Assembly (NCBI GenBank): GCA_949346185.1
Contig: CASGVX010000170.1
Coordinates: 1 to 5,098 of the forward strand
Direction of reading: 5' to 3'
Origin: an uncultured Lachnospiraceae bacterium
GTDB lineage: Bacteria > Bacillota > Clostridia > Lachnospirales > Lachnospiraceae
DNA length: 5,098 nucleotides
The first letter of the stretch is position 1. Each line of letters opens with the position of its first letter. The position numbers and the translations under genes were made by a program. Positions 1-5,098 of the stretch are shown here, one piece after another. The notes below the pieces were generated by a model. That model was not told the origin of the DNA, made no database searches, and was given only the letters and a program-made list of their open reading frames with translations.

Positions 1-150
1 ATCGTGATGGGCATGGTCTTTGGCTCATGGCTGGAATTTGGGGTGCTGGGCGTCTGGATGGCAATGGTTTTGGATTGGTGCGTCAGGAGCGTTGTGTTCA
101 TGGTGCGGTATTGCAGGGGGAAATGGGAGAGACAGAAAAAGTTAATATAG
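1..150 (+). CDS. C-terminal end of a probable MATE-family efflux transporter (5' partial)
   Basis: Frame 1 is open from the first base to a TAG at 148-150 and gives 49 residues. The first part is a hydrophobic helix, including the stretch GVLGVWMAMVLDW. It is followed by the basic tail VRYCRGKWERQKK, as expected for a last membrane helix with a cytoplasmic end. The pattern G-V-W-x-A-M-x-L-D-W-x-x-R, then an F-x-x-R-x-x-x-G-K-W-like tail, is the usual ending of Na+- or H+-coupled MATE (NorM/DinF-type) multidrug exporters in Clostridia. The family call therefore rests on the final helix only. The gene has no start in this window. It ends 25 bases before the ATG of the GH3 gene on the same strand, so the two are probably in one operon. 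The substrate cannot be told. A different polytopic transporter remains possible, although the tail matches MATE best. Confidence 0.72.
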   Translation: MVMGMVFGSWLEFGVLGVWMAMVLDWCVRSVVFMVRYCRGKWERQKKLI

Positions 151-164
151 GATATCCGATTTGG

Positions 165-170
165 AAGGAG
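165..170 (+). promoter_or_regulatory. Shine-Dalgarno site of the GH3 gene
   Basis: AAGGAG lies 5 bases before the ATG at 176-178. It settles the start. The frame also contains a TTG at 161-163, but that codon lies just upstream of this site and has no ribosome binding site of its own at normal spacing. No separate promoter or intrinsic terminator is visible in the 25 bases between the transporter stop and this ATG, which supports co-transcription. Confidence 0.8.
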
Positions 171-175
171 AGAAG

Positions 176-3100
176 ATGGAAATCAGGCGGCAAAAGAAGG
201 AGTTATTTGGGGGTGATTACAGGAAAACGCCTCTGTGGAATGATGCGTTGTCAGAGGTGGAGAGGATTGCGTACCTTTTGGGAGAAATGACATTGGAGGA
301 GAAGTTTTTGTCATTAGGGACGGGAAATCCGGCGATTCCAAGATTGGGCATCCCGGAGTTTGGCGTGGGAGGCGAGGGTGCTCACGGCGTGCAGGCTCGT
401 CATGACCAGCGGTACGATCAGGGAGAGGCTTGTCATACTACGATATTTCCCAATCCCATTGGCATGAGTGCCACATGGAACAGGGAATTGATTCGAGAGG
501 CGGGAAGGGTCGTGGGGCGAGAGGCAAGGGCGCTCTTTCACAGTGGAAAGCACCGCAGCCTGAGTTTGTGGGCGCCTACGGTAGACTTGAATCGGGATCC
601 CCGCTGGGGACGGCTGGAAGAGTGCTATGGGGAGGATGGCTATCTGACAGGGGAAATGGCAGGGGCGTATGTGGATGGAATGCAGGGGGAGGATGATGTG
701 TTTCTGCAGTGTGCCGCTACTGCCAAGCATTTTTACGCCAATAATAAGGAGGAAGGAAGAACTTATGAATCCAGTTCCGTAGACTGGCGCAATAAATACG
801 AGTATTATTTGGAGCCATACCGAAAATTAATACAGGAGCATCGCCTGGAAGGGGTCATGACTGCCTATAATGAAATCAATGGCGTGCCCTGCATGCTGTT
901 AAAAGAGGATCTGGCATTATTGAAAGAGTGGGGGCTTGGCCATGTGGTCTGTGATGGGGGCGATGTGGGGCAGACGGTGGATTTCCATAAGTATTTTTCC
1001 AGACATTCGGAGACGGTGGCTGCTGGATTGCAAGCCTATGTGGATTGCTTTACCGATGACGTTCATATGGTCGCAGAGGCGGCGAGGGAGGCTTATCAGC
1101 ATGGAATGATACAGGAAAAGGATATGGATCGGGCGTTATTTTCTTACTTCCGCACGATGCTGCGTCTGGGAATCTTTGACCAGAGAGGGAAAAATCCTTA
1201 CACACATATTCCTCTGGAGGTGGTTTCCTGCCAAGAGCACAGGAGGCTTGCCAGAGAGGTGACGGCGGAGTCGGTAGTGCTCCTGAAGAACCGGGGGGTA
1301 ACGCCGGAAAACCCCTGCCTTCTGCCTCTCTCTGCCCGGGAGGTGGCTGGAGGACGGGAAAGTGTGGCGGTGATAGGCCCTCTGTGTGATGCTTGGAACA
1401 AAGGGTGGTATTCCGGACAGCCGCTGTACGGCATGACGCCTTGGCAGGGAATCAGGGAGGCGGTGTCAGAGGCAGGAGGAGTAGGAGGGCTTGAGGCCCA
1501 TGAACATCTTATGATGGAGACTGGAATATCGGAGGTCAAGATAAAAATTGGCACTGGGAAAGAAGAATGCTATCTGGGGATTGTATCTGATGGCAGGACG
1601 GTGGGGGCGGTGACGCCTGAACGTGCAGAGATATTTCTTCTAGACCGATGGGAGCAGGGGAAGGTGACTCTGCAGGCAAAATCCAATGGGAAATTGCTGG
1701 CGCTGGAGGATGATGCTTCTATTGGCCAGCAGGGAAATGTGACTGCCACCAGTGATGAGGCTTTCGGGTGGTTCGTGAGAGAGATGTTTCATATTAATCC
1801 TCAGGGCGCGCTGGTTACTTGGGATCATCAGCCCTTGGTGCTGGATGAAGATGGGCGGTTGCGGAAGGAGAATATGTGCGGGCTGACGGAGAGGGAGGAC
1901 GGCGACAGGCAGGATAGCGGGGAAGAGGGATGCTGGGGGACGAAATCATATCCCATTTCGTGGGAGTGGCTATATGTAAAGGATGGCATAGAGGCTGCGG
2001 CAAGATTGGCGAAACAGGCTGACAAAGTGGTGGTGTGTCTGGGCGCCCACCCGATGATTACCTGCAAGGAGGAGATTGACCGTGCAGATATCAGAATGGC
2101 GGAGTATCAGGAGAAGATGCTGAAGAGGATTGTGGAGGAGAACCCCAATGTCATATTAGCGGTGCTGTCCAGCGTGCCTTTTGATATTTCTTGGGCGCAG
2201 AAAAATGTTCCGGCGATTCTTACGATGGCCACGGGCTCCATGGAATTGGGCAGGGGGCTGGCAGACGTGTTATTTGGTAAGGCAAGTCCCGGGGGAAGGC
2301 TTAGCGTGACATGGTACGGCTCCGCGAAGGATTTGCCTCCCATGGATGACTATGACGTGATACAGGGAGGGCGGACTTACCAGTATTTTGAGGGAGAGAC
2401 GCTATATCCTTTCGGCCATGGATTATCATACAGTGCATTTGCTTATGGCTCCATCAAGGTGGCTCTTGAAGGCGCTGGGGAAGCGGAGAAGTGCATATCG
2501 GCAGATGGCAGAGAAAAGATCCATTCCCATCTGTCTTGCAGCCTGACTGTGACAAATGTGGGAGACTGCTGTTCGGACGAGGTGGTGCAGATTTATGTCA
2601 GGAAGGTACATAGCGAGTTGCGGCGACCGAGAAAGGTGCTGGTTTACTTTGAACGCTTGAAAGAGATGAAGCCGGGAGAGGAGAGGGTGGTATCCTTTTG
2701 CGTTGCCCTTTCTCAACTGGAATATTTTGACGTAATTGCTGGGAAGATGATGCTGGAGCCGGGCTGTTATGAATTGATGGCGGGGGCATCCTCGAAAGAT
2801 ATTCGCAAACGTCGCCAGATTGTGCTGGAGGGAGAGGAGAGAGGAGTGCGGGATGGCGCTCAATTCATTGCGGCGGATTGTTTTGACAGGGCGGCGCATC
2901 ATGTGCTGCGCCGGGGGCATTTATCCTACCAGTCCGTGTGTACGAAAAATAGCAGGGAAGAGATTGTCCTTACATATGAGAGAATGATGGTGAAGACTGT
3001 GCCGAAGGCGCTGGTGCTGGATTTCTGGCAGGAATACTTCTGCGAGATTGAAATTGATGTGGATGGGCAGCCGGCGGGATATTACGAATTAGAAGATCCC

Positions 3101-3352
3101 TTTGGCGAAAAGAAGATGGAGACAGGAGCGGTTTCTGAGAGGAGGCAGCAGGAGGTTGCTACCCAGGCGGGGGAGGCTACGGGGGAAGGCTCTTTTGAGG
3201 CGCATCAGAATTGGCTCACCAGAAAGCGGGAAATTGGCTTTCGGGAGGTTCGCATCCCTTTGGAGAAGGACAGGATTGCCGCAGGGGAATTGTTTGCTCT
3301 GACCATTCGCTGGAAGGGCAAGGGGAAGCTTTGCATGTTTCGATTTGAGTAG
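176..3352 (+). CDS. Glycoside hydrolase family 3 protein (beta-glucosidase/beta-xylosidase-like), multi-domain, cytoplasmic
   Basis: This 1058-residue enzyme should release terminal beta-linked sugars (glucose, xylose or similar) by the retaining GH3 mechanism. The substrate is not determined. Residues ~25-330 form the GH3 TIM barrel, with GVGGEGAHGV (63-72), DLNRDPRWGRLEECYGED (137-154), the sugar-binding KHF (184-186), and VVCDGGD with D260 as the predicted nucleophile. The GH3 C-terminal domain begins near 365 (ESVVLLKN) and continues through GWYSG (410-414). It is interrupted at ~453-590 and resumes with WLYVKDG (598-604), KEEIDRADI (631-639; E632 or E633 are acid/base candidates) and RTYQYF...LYPFGHGLSY (733-752). 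A fibronectin-III-like domain follows (~783-888, TVTNVGD), then a beta-rich, CBM6-like tail (~899-1058). Typical three-domain GH3 enzymes have about 700-800 residues, so this one carries about 250 extra. The N-terminus (MEIRRQKKELFGGDY) is charged with no signal peptide, so it probably acts on imported oligosaccharides or glycosides in the cytoplasm. The ATG is chosen from the AAGGAG 5 bases upstream. The family call is near certain; specificity is open. Confidence 0.95.
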   Translation: MEIRRQKKELFGGDYRKTPLWNDALSEVERIAYLLGEMTLEEKFLSLGTGNPAIPRLGIPEFGVGGEGAHGVQARHDQRYDQGEACHTTIFPNPIGMSATWNRELIREAGRVVGREARALFHSGKHRSLSLWAPTVDLNRDPRWGRLEECYGEDGYLTGEMAGAYVDGMQGEDDVFLQCAATAKHFYANNKEEGRTYESSSVDWRNKYEYYLEPYRKLIQEHRLEGVMTAYNEINGVPCMLLKEDLALLKEWGLGHVVCDGGDVGQTVDFHKYFSRHSETVAAGLQAYVDCFTDDVHMVAEAAREAYQHGMIQEKDMDRALFSYFRTMLRLGIFDQRGKNPYTHIPLEVVSCQEHRRLAREVTAESVVLLKNRGVTPENPCLLPLSAREVAGGRESVAVIGPLCDAWNKGWYSGQPLYGMTPWQGIREAVSEAGGVGGLEAHEHLMMETGISEVKIKIGTGKEECYLGIVSDGRTVGAVTPERAEIFLLDRWEQGKVTLQAKSNGKLLALEDDASIGQQGNVTATSDEAFGWFVREMFHINPQGALVTWDHQPLVLDEDGRLRKENMCGLTEREDGDRQDSGEEGCWGTKSYPISWEWLYVKDGIEAAARLAKQADKVVVCLGAHPMITCKEEIDRADIRMAEYQEKMLKRIVEENPNVILAVLSSVPFDISWAQKNVPAILTMATGSMELGRGLADVLFGKASPGGRLSVTWYGSAKDLPPMDDYDVIQGGRTYQYFEGETLYPFGHGLSYSAFAYGSIKVALEGAGEAEKCISADGREKIHSHLSCSLTVTNVGDCCSDEVVQIYVRKVHSELRRPRKVLVYFERLKEMKPGEERVVSFCVALSQLEYFDVIAGKMMLEPGCYELMAGASSKDIRKRRQIVLEGEERGVRDGAQFIAADCFDRAAHHVLRRGHLSYQSVCTKNSREEIVLTYERMMVKTVPKALVLDFWQEYFCEIEIDVDGQPAGYYELEDPFGEKKMETGAVSERRQQEVATQAGEATGEGSFEAHQNWLTRKREIGFREVRIPLEKDRIAAGELFALTIRWKGKGKLCMFRFE
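1532..1876 (+). other. Fascin/beta-trefoil-like domain inserted in the GH3 C-terminal domain
   Basis: Residues ~453-567 of the GH3 protein interrupt the GH3 fold between the G-M-T-P-W-Q-G segment and the strand before K-E-E-I-D-R. Three loosely similar units can be seen. The first is YLGIVSDGRTVGAVT ending in EIFLLDRWEQG. The second is KVTLQAKSNGKLLALEDD, with a later FGWFVREMF. The third is ALVTWDHQPLVLDEDGRL. The middle unit has the fascin-type pattern (V-T-L-x-x-x-x-N-G-K-x-L-x-x-x-D, then x-F-x-W-F), and threefold repetition is what a beta-trefoil would give. An acidic, low-complexity linker follows (569-590, rich in E, D, G and R). Such folds in enzymes often bind sugars, so a role in substrate selection is a reasonable inference. 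The assignment is by pattern only; a PA14-like insert, known from other GH3 enzymes, is the main alternative. Confidence 0.55.
2870..3349 (+). other. C-terminal CBM6-like accessory domain of the GH3 protein
   Basis: Residues ~899-1058 lie after the fibronectin-III-like domain, which is where the standard GH3 architecture ends. The segment starts with AADCFDR, which resembles the E-A-E-x-F-D-R opening of CBM6-type modules. It contains the strands ALVLDFW and CEIEIDVDGQPAGYYELED, and ends in FREVRIPLEK, LFALTIRWKGKGKLCMFRFE. This resembles the jelly-roll order of a CBM6/galactose-binding-like fold: opening strand, a strand with x-V-D-G-x-x-x-G, then a closing pair of strands. A hydrophilic loop at 977-1012, rich in E, Q, R, G and A, breaks the middle of the domain. 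A binding role is inferred. A carbohydrate-binding module on a protein with no export signal is less expected than on a secreted enzyme, so it may instead support folding or oligomerisation. Confidence 0.5.
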
Positions 3353-3354
3353 GG

Positions 3355-3978
3355 CTAGGTCTTATGCTGATAGTAGAACACCGCCAGCTGGGTTCTGTCC
3401 CGCAGGTTTAGCTTATCTAGGATGCCGCTGAGATAGTTGCGCACGGTGCCCTCGCTGAGGAAGAGCTCGCTGGCGATTTCTTTATTGTTGTATCCCTGAG
3501 CGATGAGTTGGATGATCTCCAGTTCCTTTTGGGAAATATCCCGTGAAGCGTAGTCGAACTGGGAGGCGTTTTGGAGCAGATCCGGGATTTTTGACACGAT
3601 TTCATTTCCGAATACGGTCTGTCCGCTCTCCACGGCCTCCAGCGCCGGGAGGATGCTCTCATAATCCTGCTTTAGCAGATATCCCTTTGCGCCGCACTTT
3701 AATGCCTGGATGATATATTCGTCATCGGAGAATGTGGTGAGCAGCAGGATTTTGGCATCCGGCTCCTCTGCTAGGATGGATTGGGTGGCGGTAAGCCCGT
3801 CCATGCCTTGCATCTGGATATCGGTCAGAACGATATCGGGGCGATATTTGCGATACAGGCGAATGGCATCTTCCCCGTTTTCCCCGGTGGCCAGCACCTT
3901 TACTTTCTGGCTTGTTTCCAGAATGGTCTTTAGAGCGGTACATACTAAAAAATCATCGTCAATGATTATGATATTCAT
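3355..3978 (-). CDS. NarL/LuxR-family two-component response regulator
   Basis: This 207-residue DNA-binding regulator is full length for the NarL/FixJ class. The receiver domain (~1-115) has the acidic pocket D7-D8-D9, the phospho-acceptor D53 in VLTDIQM, the switch threonines T81/T82 in LLLTTFSDD and the conserved lysine K103 in KGYLLKQ. A linker leads to the LuxR-type helix-turn-helix (~147-202). There KELEIIQLIAQGYNNKEIA and LSEGTVRNYLSGILDKL carry the family signature, ending in the typical NLRDRTQLAVF. All phosphorylation residues are present, so it should be active and be phosphorylated by the kinase encoded 41 bases upstream. The ATG is supported by AAGGAG six bases before it. Its targets are unknown. 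Regulators of this type often control a neighbouring transporter or envelope-stress operon, but none is visible downstream, where the gene runs tail to tail into the GH3 gene with a 2-bp gap. Confidence 0.96.
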   Translation of the reverse strand: MNIIIIDDDFLVCTALKTILETSQKVKVLATGENGEDAIRLYRKYRPDIVLTDIQMQGMDGLTATQSILAEEPDAKILLLTTFSDDEYIIQALKCGAKGYLLKQDYESILPALEAVESGQTVFGNEIVSKIPDLLQNASQFDYASRDISQKELEIIQLIAQGYNNKEIASELFLSEGTVRNYLSGILDKLNLRDRTQLAVFYYQHKT

Positions 3979-3984
3979 GTGGTT

Positions 3985-3990
3985 CTCCTT
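3985..3990 (-). promoter_or_regulatory. Shine-Dalgarno site of the response regulator gene
   Basis: On the minus strand AAGGAG is followed by the six-base spacer AACCAC and then the ATG at 3978-3976. It sits in the 41-base gap between the kinase stop and the regulator start. The rest of that gap is A+T-rich (around 3990-4010) but shows no convincing -35/-10 pair, so the regulator is most likely translated from the kinase transcript. Confidence 0.8.
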
Positions 3991-4019
3991 AATCTATTCA
4001 TAATATTATGCGGGTTTCG

Positions 4020-5098
4020 TCACGCAGCCTTTGGTATGGAGACGAAGATGCGGAATCCCTTCTGTCCATGAATTTGCAGCGTGCCGTGGAGGGAATCGAC
4101 CCGGTCTCTGATGTTTTGGAGGCCCATCCCCTCCTCCTGCGGCGGCTCGCCCGCTTGAAACGTGCCATTGTCGGTAACCACCAGCTGATACATGGAGGGA
4201 TGCTCCGTAATGCGAATCTGGGCATTGGTGGCATTGCTGTGCCTGGCGATATTTGTCAATGCTTCCTTCGTGATAGCAAGAAAGGCGTATTTGACATTGG
4301 AAGGAATCGCCTTGCCGATATCGCAGTCAAAATTTACCGGGCAAAATGCGAAATCTGACAGAAGTTCTCGGATTTTATCTTCTAGGTTCATGGCTTCCTT
4401 GTGCAGGTCATGCACGCTGTTTCTAATGGTATCCATGGTCTTTGCCAGTTCGTCGTCCAGAAGTTTGAGGGAATCTTTGCACTTTTCATCCGTATTCGTG
4501 GTCTTAATCATTCCCGCGAGCAGGATGCAGCGGGAAAGCATGTGCCCTGCATTGTCGTGCACTTCTCTGGCAATGCGGTTTCGCTCTTGGAGGATGGCGG
4601 TGTGAATTTCATAATCCTGTTTTTCCATCAGCAGGCGGTTGCGCTCCTGTAAAAGAAAGTTCCGTTCTGCGCTGTCATCTCGGGTTCTCTTGTACTGTCG
4701 TTCCAGTTCCTCCACCCGACTGCATAGGAAGTCCAGAGCCAGGGCGATGATGCACCCCAGAAGGATATAACACAGGTTTTCCAGAGTGATGTCTGCCTGG
4801 CGGCGAAAGATGCCTTGGCTGGCCGCCGGGGAGTGGGTGGCCAGGCGCAGGAAATCCAGAGGCGGGAAATGCACGGAAAGCCCTAATGCGGCTAGAGCCA
4901 TAGGCGAATACAATTTCATGCGGCTCAATTCTGACAATATGATAGGAAAGAATAGATAGATTTCCGGAAAGAGGAAGCCCGTCAGGATGTAACAGGTAAA
5001 AAGCACGCCGGTGAATGCTTTTCGGTCAAAGTAGAGGGAGAGGCACAGCAGATCGGCGCACAGATACCCCAGTCTCAGCAGCCACGGGCTCACCGCCC
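4020..5098 (-). CDS. Sensor histidine kinase, HisKA_3 (DesK/LiaS-like) type, probably 5' partial
   Basis: This membrane kinase autophosphorylates on histidine and passes the phosphate to the regulator encoded just downstream. The only start inside the window is GTG at 5093-5091 (357 residues), with no ribosome binding site visible in the five remaining bases. The frame stays open to the edge, so the true start probably lies a few codons further out. Numbered from that GTG, hydrophobic segments lie at about 7-22, 27-55, 63-76 and 104-124, with no sizeable extracellular domain. A charged coiled coil follows (~125-175) and leads into the HisKA_3 box RIAREVHDNAGHMLSR, with H179 as phospho-acceptor. 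The ATPase domain has the N box (EALTNIARHSNA, N281), the G1 box VTDNG (307-310) and the G2 box EGMGLQNIRDRV (321-332). All catalytic motifs are intact. The compact membrane part suggests it senses a signal in or near the membrane, as in DesK or LiaS (inference from architecture). Confidence 0.93.
   Translation of the reverse strand, partial: AVSPWLLRLGYLCADLLCLSLYFDRKAFTGVLFTCYILTGFLFPEIYLFFPIILSELSRMKLYSPMALAALGLSVHFPPLDFLRLATHSPAASQGIFRRQADITLENLCYILLGCIIALALDFLCSRVEELERQYKRTRDDSAERNFLLQERNRLLMEKQDYEIHTAILQERNRIAREVHDNAGHMLSRCILLAGMIKTTNTDEKCKDSLKLLDDELAKTMDTIRNSVHDLHKEAMNLEDKIRELLSDFAFCPVNFDCDIGKAIPSNVKYAFLAITKEALTNIARHSNATNAQIRITEHPSMYQLVVTDNGTFQAGEPPQEEGMGLQNIRDRVDSLHGTLQIHGQKGFRIFVSIPKAA

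Noticed and set aside
150..157. Palindrome GGATATCC at the end of the transporter gene
   Set aside because: Eight bases are too short for a supported operator. There is no flanking symmetry and no T-run to make it a terminator.
161..175. TTG start five codons before the chosen ATG of the GH3 gene
   Set aside because: The AAGGAG at 165-170 lies inside this extension and is well spaced for the ATG at 176. The TTG has no ribosome binding site of its own.
314..730. 138-codon open frame on the minus strand
   Set aside because: It is antisense to the GH3 catalytic barrel and has no domain-like pattern. The plus-strand protein across it carries conserved GH3 motifs.
2827..2846. Twenty-base pure purine run with Shine-Dalgarno-like GGAG repeats
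   Set aside because: It encodes the Gly/Glu-rich linker after the fibronectin-III-like domain. No reading frame starts just after it, so it looks like a codon-usage effect and not an internal ribosome binding site.
2426..2920. 164-codon open frame on the minus strand
   Set aside because: It is antisense to the fibronectin-III-like region of the GH3 gene. Its translation is His/Ser/Pro/Arg-rich with no recognisable motif, as expected for a shadow frame.
4008..4605. Overlapping plus-strand open frames of 116 and 137 codons
   Set aside because: They are antisense to the kinase gene, whose H, N, G1 and G2 boxes prove the minus strand is the coding one.

Overview
The window looks like a piece of a Lachnospiraceae-type (gut Clostridia, Bacillota) chromosome. 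The evidence is the AGGAG-type ribosome binding sites, moderate G+C, a large multi-domain cytoplasmic family 3 glycoside hydrolase (GH3), and a DesK/LiaS-like histidine kinase paired with a NarL-type regulator. The taxon is an inference from gene style and not from a marker gene.

Layout. Positions 1-150 (+) are the last 49 codons of a membrane protein, most likely a MATE-family efflux transporter. After a 25-base gap that holds a good Shine-Dalgarno site comes the dominant gene, 176-3352 (+), a 1058-residue GH3 enzyme. It has a catalytic TIM barrel, a GH3 C-terminal domain interrupted by a fascin/beta-trefoil-like insert, a fibronectin-III-like domain, and a C-terminal carbohydrate-binding-like domain. 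No signal peptide is visible. Positions 3355-3978 (-) encode a NarL/LuxR-type response regulator, and 4020-5098 (-) its partner sensor kinase, whose true start is probably just outside the window. The kinase is transcribed first and the regulator follows after 41 bases.

How they work together. The MATE tail and the GH3 gene are probably co-transcribed, which suggests transport of a glycoside or aglycone coupled to intracellular hydrolysis (inference). The kinase/regulator operon runs toward the GH3 gene. The two stop codons are only 2 bp apart and no intrinsic terminator is visible, so the convergent transcripts may overlap. Nothing in the sequence shows that the two-component system controls the GH3 gene. 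The window is almost fully coding, with no stretch over 300 bases lacking a gene. I saw no RNA gene, mobile element, CRISPR array or attachment site. I find no strong evidence for an undescribed system. The most distinctive element is the domain architecture of the GH3 enzyme.
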